From NCBI GenBank assembly GCA_002423545.1, contig DIWP01000041.1:68644-104849 (forward strand): a DNA stretch of 36,206 nt, written 5' to 3'. Position 1 is the first letter of the stretch; each line of letters begins with the position of its first letter. The notes beneath the pieces are model-generated. The model saw only the letters and a list, made by a program, of their open reading frames with translations, searched no databases and was not told the origin of the DNA. This stretch comes from Thermoleophilia bacterium UBA6103. GTDB lineage: Bacteria; Actinomycetota; Thermoleophilia; UBA2241. Positions 7,800 to 15,177 of the stretch are shown here, one piece after another. The position numbers and the translations under genes were made by a program.

Positions 7800-9287
7800 T
7801 CACCACCGGATGATCAGGACCTTGGAATCGGTGAAGAACTGCACCGCGTCCGACCCCTGGCCGTGCATGGTGCCGAAGAAGCTGTCCTTCTGCCCGGCGA
7901 ACGGGAAGTAGGCCATCGGTGCCGGGATGCCGAGGTTGACGCCGATGTTGCCGGCCTGGCACTTGTACCAGAACGTCCGCGCGGTGCGGCCGCTCTGCGT
8001 GTAGATGCTGGCCGAGTTGCCGAACGGGGAGGCGTTGGCGATCTTGATCGCCTCTTCCAGGTCGCCGACGCGGATGATCGAGGCGACCGGCCCGAAGATC
8101 TCCTCCTGGCAGTGCGTCATCTCGGGGGTGCACTCGTCGAGGATGGTCGGGCCGACCCAGTGGCCGTTCTCGTGACCCGGCACCTTGACGTTGCGACCGT
8201 CGAGGATCACCTTGGCGCCCTGCTTGACGGCTCCGTCGATGTAGTTGTGGATGCGCTCGACGCTCTTGGCGCTGATGACCGGACCCATCTGGCAGCTCTC
8301 GTCGAGGCCGGGGCCCACCTTGAGCTTGCTGGCGGCGGCGACGAACTTCTGCTTGAGCTCGTCGTAGATGTCGCCGACGGCGACCAGGTTGGCGCCGGCC
8401 AGGCAGCGCTGGCCCGAGTTACCGAAGAAGCTCGCCATCATGTTGGGCATGGCGCGGTCGATCTCGGCGTCGGGCATGACGGTGAGGAAGTTCTTGGCGC
8501 CGGCCTGGGCGATGCAGCGCTTGCCGGTCTCGCCGCAGCGCTTGTAGATGTGCTTGCCGACCGGCGTGGAACCGACGAACGTGACGCCCTTGACGATGGG
8601 GCTGTCGAGCATGGCGTCGACAGCGACCTTGTCGCCGTTGACGAGGTTGAAGATGCCCGGCGGCAGGTCGGCGTCTTCGAGCAGCTCGAAGGTGCGCTGC
8701 AGGGTGATGGGGGTCTGCTCGCTCGGCTTGAGCACGAAGGTGTTACCGGTGGCGAGAGCGAAGGGCCAGAACCAGTAGGGGACCATGCCGGGGAAGTTGA
8801 ACGGCGCCACATGGCCGAAGACACCCATCGGCTGCCGGACGACCATCTCGTCGATGTTCTTGGCGGCGCCATCCTCGAGGTTGTAGCCCATCATCATGGT
8901 GGGGATGCCGGCTGCGGTCTCGACGTTCTCGATGGCACGACGGGTCTCGCCGCGCGCCTCGTCGATGTGCTTGCCGTGCTCCTGGGTGGCGACCCGGCTG
9001 ATCTCCTCGAAGTTCTTCTCGAGGACGTCCTTGATCTTGAACATGTAGCGGGAGCGCACGATCGGCGGGGTGGAGCGCCACTCCCAGAAGGCGTCGTCGG
9101 CGGCCTTGATGGCGGCGTCCATGTCCTCCGCGGAAGAGAGCGGCACCTTGCCGATGATCTCGCCGGTGGCCGGGTTCTCGACGTCGAGGTAACGGTCGGT
9201 CTTCGCCTCGACCCACTCGCCGTCGATGTAGTTCTTGAGCGTACCGTAGGTGTCCTTGGGTGCCTTGAGGCAGTTGAAATCGCTCAT
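7800..9287 (-). CDS. mmsA: (Methyl)malonate-semialdehyde dehydrogenase, CoA-acylating
   Basis: A 495-residue aldehyde dehydrogenase that oxidises methylmalonate or malonate semialdehyde to propionyl-CoA or acetyl-CoA, with NAD and loss of CO2, in valine, beta-alanine or inositol breakdown. Landmarks are IDGEWVEA near the start, VAPFNFPGMVPYWFWPFALATGNT, the active-site GNSGQRCLAGA (Cys nucleophile), EIFGPVASI, and FFTDSKVLIIRW at the end, all typical of MmsA. ATG 9285-9287 follows GGGGAG (complement of 9292-9297) at 4 bases; six extra upstream codons are rejected. Upstream are two direct repeats that may be operators. No valine or inositol pathway genes lie beside it, so the substrate in this organism is open. 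Confidence 0.92.
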   Translation of the reverse strand: MSDFNCLKAPKDTYGTLKNYIDGEWVEAKTDRYLDVENPATGEIIGKVPLSSAEDMDAAIKAADDAFWEWRSTPPIVRSRYMFKIKDVLEKNFEEISRVATQEHGKHIDEARGETRRAIENVETAAGIPTMMMGYNLEDGAAKNIDEMVVRQPMGVFGHVAPFNFPGMVPYWFWPFALATGNTFVLKPSEQTPITLQRTFELLEDADLPPGIFNLVNGDKVAVDAMLDSPIVKGVTFVGSTPVGKHIYKRCGETGKRCIAQAGAKNFLTVMPDAEIDRAMPNMMASFFGNSGQRCLAGANLVAVGDIYDELKQKFVAAASKLKVGPGLDESCQMGPVISAKSVERIHNYIDGAVKQGAKVILDGRNVKVPGHENGHWVGPTILDECTPEMTHCQEEIFGPVASIIRVGDLEEAIKIANASPFGNSASIYTQSGRTARTFWYKCQAGNIGVNLGIPAPMAYFPFAGQKDSFFGTMHGQGSDAVQFFTDSKVLIIRW

Positions 9288-9352
9288 GGTGCTCCCCGCC
9301 GGCACTGCGCGCGGCGGGACACTCCTTTCAATGGTCGTGACAAGGGCGGGGA

Positions 9353-9398
9353 CGCATCGTAGCGTTTGCCGCCCACAGCAGGCGCATCGTAGCGCTTG
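9353..9398. repeat. Two direct repeats upstream of mmsA
   Basis: CGCATCGTAGCGTTTG (9353-9368) and CGCATCGTAGCGCTTG (9383-9398) differ at one base and start exactly 30 bp apart. Each contains, on the minus strand, a TACGAT that could serve as a -10 box. They lie 66-111 bp upstream of the mmsA start, the usual place for operator sites of a dimeric regulator. Confidence 0.5.
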
Positions 9399-9654
9399 GG
9401 TCTGCGTGTCTCACCACCACGTCCATGGCGCCGAGAACCGTCTCCCGGCGCGGGACTCTGGTCCTATGCACCTCCCCCGTTCTCTGAGACGAGACGTCTC
9501 CGGTCGCTGGCCGACTGACTGGCAGGGCTGTGATGGGCGCCGTGATCACCGTGGTCGCCTCCGACAGACCCCGTGACGCGACAGTCTACGCGCACCTAAC
9601 CAAACGGGTAAAGCCGCCGCACGTGTACAGATTGGCGCTGTCACGTGCCGGCGA

Positions 9655-9700
9655 CTGCCGAGTTGGCGAACGGGCGTCTGCCGAGTTGGCGAACCGGCGT
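9655..9700. repeat. 23-bp tandem duplication
   Basis: Positions 9655-9677 and 9678-9700 are the same 23-bp unit (beginning CTGCCGAGTTGGCGAAC) with one mismatch. It is in non-coding DNA. No function is apparent. Confidence 0.7.
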
Positions 9701-9812
9701 CTGGAGGCTCCTCCCGGCGCGCAATGAGGCGGGCCGAGGGCGGGGCAACGATGTCGGCGAGGACGGCTCTCGTGGCGTCGCGGGTCAGCCGACCGTCGCC
9801 ATGTCAGCTGCT

Positions 9813-9841
9813 GTCCGAAGCACATACAGTGAGCTTCGGAC
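9813..9841. promoter_or_regulatory. Inverted repeat upstream of saccharopine dehydrogenase-like gene
   Basis: GTCCGAAGC (9813-9821) and GCTTCGGAC (9833-9841) are perfect inverted arms separated by 11 bases. The site is about 80 bp upstream of the -35 box at 9922. It may be an operator or a hairpin. Confidence 0.45.
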
Positions 9842-9921
9842 GACGCGTGATTCGTGCCGCAGTCTGCCGTTCTGGACGAATAGGACCAGTCAATTACTGC
9901 CATACTGCGCGAATCGCGCTC

Positions 9922-9949
9922 TTGACGTTGCCTACGCAGGCAGTAGCAT
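9922..9949 (+). promoter_or_regulatory. Sigma-70-type promoter of the saccharopine dehydrogenase-like gene
   Basis: TTGACG (9922-9927) and TAGCAT (9944-9949) are separated by 16 bases and lie about 60 bp before the start codon at 10008. The -35 matches 5 of 6 and the -10 matches 4 of 6 consensus bases. Confidence 0.5.
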
Positions 9950-10007
9950 GAGCGCGACGCAACGTCTGCCACCATGCGTGGTCGGCATCACTCCGGGAGG
10001 GACACCC

Positions 10008-11306
10008 ATGAAGGCACTCATCGTCGGTTCAGGCGGCGTCGGCGAGTCGATCGCGGTCATCGCCAAGCGTCGCGATCCCAGGGGCGACTGGCTCGAGAAG
10101 ATGGTCATGGCCGACTACAGCCTCGACCGCGCCCAGGCCGTTTCGGCCAAGCTCGACGACCCGCGCTTCCCGGCCGAGCAGGTCGATGCCGGCAAGCCTG
10201 ACGACGTCGCGGCGCTGGCGCAGAAGCACGGCGTCGACATCGTCATGAACCTGTGCGCGCCCAACTTCAACCCGCCGCTGCTGCAGGCCGCCCTCAGGGC
10301 CGGGACGCACTACCTCGACACCGCGATGACGCTCAGCGAGCCACATCCTACCGACCCGTTCCACAAGCCCGGCAAGAAGCTCGGCGACGACGAGTACGCC
10401 CTCGACCCGGACTTCAAGAAGATCGGCAAGTACGCGCTGGCCGGCTTCGGCGTGGAGCCCGGCATGGCCGACTACTTCGCCCGCTACGCTGCCGACCACT
10501 TCTTCGACGAGGTCGAAGAGATCGGGATCCGCGACGGCAGCAACCTCGAGATCCCGGGCTGGAAGGGCATCGCCTTCGGATTCTCGATCTGGACCACCAT
10601 CGAAGAGTGCACCAACCCGGCGATCATCTGGGAAGACGGCGAGGTGCGGACCATCGAGCCGTTCGCCGAGCTCGAGGACTTCTGGCTGCCGGAGGGCATC
10701 GGCACCGTCGAGATCGGCCACGTGGAGCACGAAGAGGTCATCCAGATCGGCCACAACGCGCACCTGCTCAAGGGCGTCAAGAAGGCGACCTTCAAGTACG
10801 CGCTCGGCGACGAGTTCATGGAGGCCATCGACATCTTCAAGTCGATCAACATGGACAAGAAGGAGAAGATCAAGGTCGGCGGCGTCGAGGTCTCGCCGCG
10901 CGACGTGCTGGTCGCGGCGGCGCCGGACCCCAACGAGATCGGCAAGAAGTACGTCGGCAAGACGGCGGCCGGCACCTGGGTGCGTGGCGTCAAGGACGGC
11001 ATGACGCGCGAGGTCTATCTCTACCAGGTCGCCGACAACCAGGAGTGCGTCGAGAAGTACGACAACCAGGTGGTGCAGGCGCAGACCGCCTTCACGCCGG
11101 TGGTCACGCTGGAGCTGCTGGCAGCCGGCAAGCTCGGCAGCCACCCGGGCGATCCCGAGGCCGGCGTGTACAACCCCGAGGCTTTCTGCGCCGACGACTA
11201 CGTCGGCCTGCTCGAGGACTACGAGTTCCCGGCCGGCCTGCTCGAGATGCCGTCGGAGTACAAGAGTCGCAAGGCCATCGACGCTCTCACGGCGCCGCTG
11301 CACTGA
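10008..11306 (+). CDS. Saccharopine dehydrogenase-family oxidoreductase
   Basis: A 432-residue enzyme with an N-terminal Rossmann fold (MKALIVGSGGVGESIA, dinucleotide-binding GxGxxG) and the C-terminal saccharopine-dehydrogenase domain. Other visible segments are VDIVMNLCAPNFNPPLLQAALRAG and GFGVEPGMADYFARYA. The family includes saccharopine dehydrogenase, carboxynorspermidine synthase and lysine 6-dehydrogenase; I cannot choose among them from the sequence. The ATG at 10008 follows GGGAGGGA at 6-7 bases; the frame stays open upstream but the extra part is not protein-like. A carboxynorspermidine synthase would usually sit beside its decarboxylase; the only related decarboxylase here, at 22357, carries diaminopimelate-type motifs and is 11 kb away. 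The gene is monocistronic with its own promoter. Confidence 0.85.
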   Translation: MKALIVGSGGVGESIAVIAKRRDPRGDWLEKMVMADYSLDRAQAVSAKLDDPRFPAEQVDAGKPDDVAALAQKHGVDIVMNLCAPNFNPPLLQAALRAGTHYLDTAMTLSEPHPTDPFHKPGKKLGDDEYALDPDFKKIGKYALAGFGVEPGMADYFARYAADHFFDEVEEIGIRDGSNLEIPGWKGIAFGFSIWTTIEECTNPAIIWEDGEVRTIEPFAELEDFWLPEGIGTVEIGHVEHEEVIQIGHNAHLLKGVKKATFKYALGDEFMEAIDIFKSINMDKKEKIKVGGVEVSPRDVLVAAAPDPNEIGKKYVGKTAAGTWVRGVKDGMTREVYLYQVADNQECVEKYDNQVVQAQTAFTPVVTLELLAAGKLGSHPGDPEAGVYNPEAFCADDYVGLLEDYEFPAGLLEMPSEYKSRKAIDALTAPLH

Positions 11307-11334
11307 GCCGCCGCCCGTGAAGCCGGCGCGGCGG
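11307..11334. terminator. GC hairpin after the saccharopine dehydrogenase-like gene
   Basis: Starting right at the stop codon, CCGCCG and CGGCGG arms flank a 15-base centre. It lies between two convergent genes (plus-strand stop at 11306, minus-strand fabI stop at 11387). No T-run follows, so the terminator call is tentative. Confidence 0.3.
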
Positions 11335-11386
11335 TAGTGCGCGTGATCGCCGCCGTCGACCGTCCGGGGGCGGCCCGCCGCCGGAC

Positions 11387-12193
11387 TCAGGTCATCGCGT
11401 GGGCGCCGGCATCGACGTGGACGACCTCGCCGGTCACGGCCCGCGCCAGGTCGCTGAGCAGGAAGACGGTGACGTCCGCGACCTCCTGAGCCGTGACGTT
11501 GCGGCGCAGCGGGGTGTGCTGCTGGAGGAGGTCGAGCATGCTGCCGAAGTCCTTGATCGTGCGCGCGGCGACCGTGTGGATGGGGCCGGCGGAGACGGCG
11601 TTGACACGCACTCCGTCGGCCCCCAGATCGGCCGCCAGGTAGCGCACGCACGCCTCCAGCGACGCTTTCGCAGGGCCCATGACGTTGTAGTTGGGGACGA
11701 CGCGTTGCGAGCCCGCATACGTCATCGTCACGATGCCGGCCCCTGGTCTTAGCAGCGGCTTGGCTTCGCGGGCCGCGGCGACCAGCGAGTAGGCGCTGAC
11801 GTCGTTGGCCGCCGCGAAGCCCTCTCGCGTCGTGCTCGCGAAGCTGCCCTGCAGGTCCTCTGCCGGCGCCCAGGCGATGCTGTGCACCAGACCGTCGATG
11901 GCGGGCGTGAGGGCACCGATCTCGGCGAAGGCGGCCGCCAGCGCGGCGTCATCGGTCACGTCGCACTCCACCAGCGACACCTCGGCGGCGTCTGGGTAGG
12001 CCCGCATGAGATCGGCGTCGGTCTTCAGGCCGTCGATCAGGTGCTCCAACCGCCGGACCAGCCGGCGGCCCTGGTACGTGAGGATCAGCCGGCCGCCCTG
12101 CGCTGCGACCGCCCGGCCGACCGCCCAGGCGATGCTGCGTTCGTTGGCGACACCCATGACCACGATCGTCCTGCCTTCAAGCAAGCCACGCAT
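11387..12193 (-). CDS. fabI: Enoyl-[acyl-carrier-protein] reductase (NADH)
   Basis: FabI reduces the trans-2 double bond of enoyl-ACP with NAD(P)H, the last step of each fatty-acid elongation cycle in the cytoplasm. The 268-residue protein starts LLEGRTIVVMGVANERSIAWAV, the FabI cofactor site. It has HSIAWAP, MTYAGSQRVVPNYNVMGPAKASLE (active Tyr-x6-Lys) and AGPIHTVAAR; length and motifs are normal. ATG 12191-12193 follows AGAAGGAG (complement of 12198-12205) at 4 bases; five upstream codons are rejected. It begins 11 bp after the stop of the membrane anti-sigma factor on the same strand, so it is read from the sigma-factor promoter. This suggests that fatty-acid synthesis is tied to an envelope stress response. 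Confidence 0.94.
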   Translation of the reverse strand: MRGLLEGRTIVVMGVANERSIAWAVGRAVAAQGGRLILTYQGRRLVRRLEHLIDGLKTDADLMRAYPDAAEVSLVECDVTDDAALAAAFAEIGALTPAIDGLVHSIAWAPAEDLQGSFASTTREGFAAANDVSAYSLVAAAREAKPLLRPGAGIVTMTYAGSQRVVPNYNVMGPAKASLEACVRYLAADLGADGVRVNAVSAGPIHTVAARTIKDFGSMLDLLQQHTPLRRNVTAQEVADVTVFLLSDLARAVTGEVVHVDAGAHAMT

Positions 12194-12204
12194 GGCGCTC
12201 CTTC

Positions 12205-13203
12205 TCACTCGAGACGTATGGCGTCCACTCCGAAGTCGGCAGGCAGAGGGACGACCACGGCCGTCTCCCCGTTCTGCAGGTAGACGTGCGGCGCCGGGCG
12301 CAGCGTGACGCCGCCGGCTGCGCCGCCTCCCTCGGCCTCGCCGTCTGCCGCGTCGTCGGCCCGCTGATCGCCCTCCGGGGTCACGGTTGGCTCGCCGGCT
12401 CCGGCGAGCTCGCCCCGTGGATCGAGGAAGAGTAGCGCGCGCGTGCCGGGCTCCAGCTCGCCGTCCAGCTCGGTCTGCAGGCTGACCGTGTCGCCGGCGG
12501 TACCCTTGAGCACCCGCTCGACGCTGTAGGGCTGCTCCTGCCCGTCGACCGGCCCCGCAACGGCCACCACCACTGTCTGGTAGTCGTCGGCACCGCTCAC
12601 CAGCAGGCCTTGGGTGGCCCCGGCGTCGGCGGGCGCGGCGGCACCCTCGGCGGCCGAAGACGATCCCGTCGCGTCCTTCTCCAGAGGCGCACTGTCGAGG
12701 ACCGCACGGTCGTCGTTCATCTGCAGCGCGTCGCGGCCGGCCACCACACCGAACACCACGGCCGCCGCCAGCACGGCGATGGCGGCCGGGGCCACAGCCT
12801 GCCAGCGGCGCCAGAACGGCCGCGGATCGCGCCGGGCGGCTGCCCTCGCCGGCTCCGGACGGATGCCGGCTCGGCGTGCGCGCCGGCCGCCGGCCACCGC
12901 CTCGGCCTCGTCGCGTGCCGCCTGTTCGGTCTCCACGAAGGGCTGCAGCTTCGCCCAGCGCTCGTGCGACAGATCGGCCCAGTCTTCCGGCTGATCCGGC
13001 ACCATCGCCTGCAGACCGTCCTCCACCGACACGAGGTCGTCCTGGATGGCCTTGAGTCGCCGCGCAAGCTGCGGCGAGCGCTCGACGTCGGCACGCAGCT
13101 CGGGGTCGTCGTCCAGACCCAGGGCCAGCGCCAGCAGCCGATCGTCGAGCTCGTCGCTCACGTGTTCTCGATCGCGGTCCATCTCCCCTCGATCGTCGTT
13201 CAT
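12205..13203 (-). CDS. Membrane anti-sigma factor, single transmembrane helix
   Basis: A 332-residue protein with an acidic helical cytoplasmic N-terminus (1-110), a basic stretch, one membrane helix at about 136-156 (VAPAAIAVLAAAVVFGVVAG) and an external C-terminal domain of about 170 residues. Its gene overlaps the ECF sigma gene by ATGA (13200-13203), the standard arrangement for a sigma/anti-sigma pair, so it should bind and hold the sigma factor at the membrane. I see no HxxxCxxC zinc anti-sigma motif in the N-terminus, so it is not a clear ZAS-type protein. The external part has acidic low-complexity stretches (for example DDAADGEAEGGGAAGG). The role is inferred mainly from topology and position. 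Confidence 0.75.
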   Translation of the reverse strand: MNDDRGEMDRDREHVSDELDDRLLALALGLDDDPELRADVERSPQLARRLKAIQDDLVSVEDGLQAMVPDQPEDWADLSHERWAKLQPFVETEQAARDEAEAVAGGRRARRAGIRPEPARAAARRDPRPFWRRWQAVAPAAIAVLAAAVVFGVVAGRDALQMNDDRAVLDSAPLEKDATGSSSAAEGAAAPADAGATQGLLVSGADDYQTVVVAVAGPVDGQEQPYSVERVLKGTAGDTVSLQTELDGELEPGTRALLFLDPRGELAGAGEPTVTPEGDQRADDAADGEAEGGGAAGGVTLRPAPHVYLQNGETAVVVPLPADFGVDAIRLE

Positions 13204-13712
13204 GCGCCCTCTATCCCCGTTCCCTGCAGGCTCCCTCTCAGCTTGCTCATCGCGCTGTGCAAGCGCGACTTCACCGTCCCCAGCGGCACATCCTGGGCCG
13301 CCGCGATCTGCTCCAGCGAGAGGTCGGCGTAGAAACGCAGGGCCACCGCCTCGCGCAGTTCGGGCGTCAGTGCGGCCAAGGCCTCTCGCAGTGCCGGCTC
13401 CTGTGGCTGCGGCGGGTCGGACACCGTGGGCTCGGGCGCCACCTGCTCCAGTCGCTGCACCAGGCCGGTGCGTGTCTTGCGCCGTCGCCCCTGGTCACGG
13501 CCGGTGTTGAGGATCACCCGGTAGAGCCATGCTAGGAAGACCGGTCCGGCCGGCAGCTTCGAGCGGAAGACCTTCACGAAGACCTCCTGCACGGCGTCGT
13601 CGAGCTCCTCGCAGTAGCCCTGGAGGAACAGGATACGACGCACCTGCGGCGCGTACCGGCGAAAGAGCTCGGCACGCGCCTCCGGCTGACCGCGCAGCAG
13701 GCGCTCATACAA
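13200..13712 (-). CDS. ECF-type RNA polymerase sigma factor
   Basis: A 170-residue group-IV sigma factor. Region 2 is seen in LFRRYAPQVRRILFLQGYCEELDDAVQEVFVKVFR (residues about 16-50, quoted in part) and AWLYRVILNTGRDQ. Region 4 is ALAALTPELREAVALRFYADLSLEQIAAAQDVPLGTVKSRLHSAMSKLR, with the helix-turn-helix VPLGTVKSRLHSA. It directs RNA polymerase to stress promoters, probably its own among them. Start is uncertain: TTG 13710-13712 is the only canonical start after the upstream stop codon, yet the GGGAGG (complement of 13741-13746) is placed 7 bases before an in-frame ATC at 13731-13733. Starting there would add IDELPPG, which looks like a normal ECF N-terminus. The gene overlaps the anti-sigma gene (ATGA), and fabI follows. 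Confidence 0.9.
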   Translation of the reverse strand: MYERLLRGQPEARAELFRRYAPQVRRILFLQGYCEELDDAVQEVFVKVFRSKLPAGPVFLAWLYRVILNTGRDQGRRRKTRTGLVQRLEQVAPEPTVSDPPQPQEPALREALAALTPELREAVALRFYADLSLEQIAAAQDVPLGTVKSRLHSAMSKLRGSLQGTGIEGA

Positions 13713-13756
13713 GCCTGGAGGCAGCTCGTCGATCCTTCGTCCTCCCTGTCTCTAGT

Positions 13757-13781
13757 GACGCATGCAGCCGGCGTCGGGTTC
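13757..13781 (-). promoter_or_regulatory. ECF sigma autoregulatory promoter (GAACC-N16-CGTC)
   Basis: Read on the minus strand, GAACC (13777-13781) and CGTC (13757-13760) are separated by 16 bases, the classic -35/-10 pattern for ECF sigma factors. They lie 24-48 bp upstream of the possible ATC start at 13733 and 45-69 bp upstream of the TTG at 13712. This implies autoregulation of the sigma/anti-sigma/fabI operon. Confidence 0.65.
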
Positions 13782-13867
13782 GCAGCGCGTCGACGCGGTC
13801 GCGTCGCCCGAGGCGGCGGCCGGCCGCGCTGGAGTCGGCCGCACCGGGCGCTGGGCATGCGCGTGCC

Positions 13868-15013
13868 TCAGTCGAGCCCGATGTGCACGACCTCTTCTTC
13901 GAGGCGCACGCCGTGGACCTCTTCGACGCGACGCCGGACCTCGGCGGCCAGAGTCCTGATGTCGGCGGCACGGGCGCCGTCGAGCGCCACAAGGAAGTTC
14001 GCGTGACGCTCGCTCACCCGGGCCCGGCCGATCGTGAAGCCCTTGAGGCCGGCCTCCTCGATGAGCCGTGCGGCCGGTCGCTGCGGGCTGGGGTTCTTGA
14101 AGTAGCTGCCGCACGAGGCGTACTCGAGGGGATGCTTGGAGCGGCGCAGCTCGGCGTCGCGGGCGATCTCGTCGAGCAGTGCGGTGCGCGATCCCGGAGA
14201 CAGGCGGAAGCGGGCGGTGACGACGACGGCGTCGGCGGGTACCGCCTCGGTCCCGGCCGGCATCGCTGTGCCGCCGTGCGCCTCTGCTTCGGTGGACGTC
14301 GCCGTGTCGCCGGGCGCCGGCCCTGTGACCGTCCGCCCGGCGGTCGCTGCGCCGCTGCCCGCCCGTGTCGTGCCGGCCTCTGGACCCGCGGTCGCCGCGG
14401 TGCCGCGGCCGGCCCGCGTCGCTCCGGCGCCCGGACGCCCCGTTGCTCCGCCGCGCCGCCTTCGGGCGCGTTTGAGGACGCTGGTGCGGTAGTCGAGCTG
14501 CAGGTCGGCCGGCGCGACCGTCGTGAGCCGTCCGCCCGGCGCGGTGACGTCTACGTCGATGAGGGCGTCGGCGATGCAGCGGCCGTAGGCGCCGGCATTG
14601 CCGACTACGGCACCGCCCACCGAGCCGGGGATGTTGGCGGCGAACTCCAGGCCGCCCAGGCCGCGCTCGGCCAGGTCGACGATCAGCTCCGCCAGTACGG
14701 TGCCGGCGGCCGTGATGAGGACGTCTTCATGAACGGTCCACGCGTGCGTCCGCGCCATGATCACCAGCCCGGGCACGCCGCCGTCGCCGATGAGCACGTT
14801 GGTAGCCTGACCGAGGACCGTGATCGGCAGGCCGAGGTCGGCGCCGGCTGACAGGGCGCGCAGTAGCTCCGCGTCTGTGCGCGCCTCCACGAGCAGCCGG
14901 GCCGGCCCGCCGACACGGTAGGCGCAGTACGGCGCCAGTGGGACATCGCGGCGAGCTTCCGGGAGCTCGCGCCGCAGCTCGTCGAACAGCACCTTGATCG
15001 CGTCATCGTTCAC
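13868..15013 (-). CDS. murB: UDP-N-acetylmuramate dehydrogenase with low-complexity insert
   Basis: MurB reduces UDP-GlcNAc-enolpyruvate to UDP-MurNAc with NADPH and FAD, committing it to peptidoglycan. Of 381 residues, the FAD domain shows YRVGGPARLLVEA (32-44), LGQATNVLIGDGGV (67-80) and AANIPGSVGGAVVGNAGAYG (125-144). The substrate domain shows SCGSYFKNP (300-308, catalytic Ser), AARLIEEAGLKG (314-325), SERHANFLV (334-342) and EEEVVHIG (372-379, catalytic Glu). This is the type II form. Between 181 and 258 (bases about 14240-14473) an Ala/Gly/Thr/Arg-rich insert of nearly 80 residues interrupts the substrate domain, making the protein longer than usual. The insert keeps the frame and the flanks are intact, so the gene looks functional. 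It is divergent from metY. Confidence 0.93.
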   Translation of the reverse strand: MNDDAIKVLFDELRRELPEARRDVPLAPYCAYRVGGPARLLVEARTDAELLRALSAGADLGLPITVLGQATNVLIGDGGVPGLVIMARTHAWTVHEDVLITAAGTVLAELIVDLAERGLGGLEFAANIPGSVGGAVVGNAGAYGRCIADALIDVDVTAPGGRLTTVAPADLQLDYRTSVLKRARRRRGGATGRPGAGATRAGRGTAATAGPEAGTTRAGSGAATAGRTVTGPAPGDTATSTEAEAHGGTAMPAGTEAVPADAVVVTARFRLSPGSRTALLDEIARDAELRRSKHPLEYASCGSYFKNPSPQRPAARLIEEAGLKGFTIGRARVSERHANFLVALDGARAADIRTLAAEVRRRVEEVHGVRLEEEVVHIGLD

Positions 15014-15177
15014 GGTGAGGCATCTTACCCTCCCCGGCCTATACTAGACTGCGGCGTGCCCCGCTGCGACGTGCGGGGCGGCCGCGCGGCGAAGCCGGAG
15101 GCCCGCCGGAGAGGCAGGCAGCTGTGCCGCCGACGGTGATGCGGTCGACGGCGGACGACGAACAGAAGAGGACAGCG
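15014..15177 (+). promoter_or_regulatory. Structured leader between murB and metY
   Basis: A -10-like TATACT (15040-15045) is followed by a GC-rich leader of about 130 bases with a perfect 7-bp hairpin: arms GCCCCGC (15058-15064) and GCGGGGC (15073-15079), loop TGCGACGT. A smaller CGGC-GAA-GCCG hairpin (15086-15096) follows. I compared it by eye with SAM-I, SAM-IV and SAH riboswitch consensus sequences and see no convincing match. The -35 is not clear. Confidence 0.35.

Larger units (their letters stand above)
9288..10007. other. 720-bp intergenic region with repeats and promoter
   Basis: No gene recognised. A minus-strand frame (9586-9975) is open for 129 codons but is Arg/Ser/Cys-rich, has no ribosome site and no recognisable motif, so I treat it as spurious. 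The region holds, in order: two 16-bp near-identical direct repeats, a 23-bp tandem duplication, a 9-bp-arm inverted repeat, and a promoter for the saccharopine-dehydrogenase-family gene. It is less GC-rich around 9820-9950 than its surroundings, as expected for regulatory DNA. Confidence 0.6.

Noticed and set aside
7392..9362. 656-codon plus-strand frame opposite mmsA
   Set aside because: It is the antisense shadow of mmsA; its Val/Leu/Asp/Gly-rich sequence shows no family motif.
9586..9975. Minus-strand open frame of 129 codons in the mmsA upstream region
   Set aside because: Composition is Arg/Ser/Cys-rich, there is no ribosome site and no motif, and the region holds repeats and a promoter.
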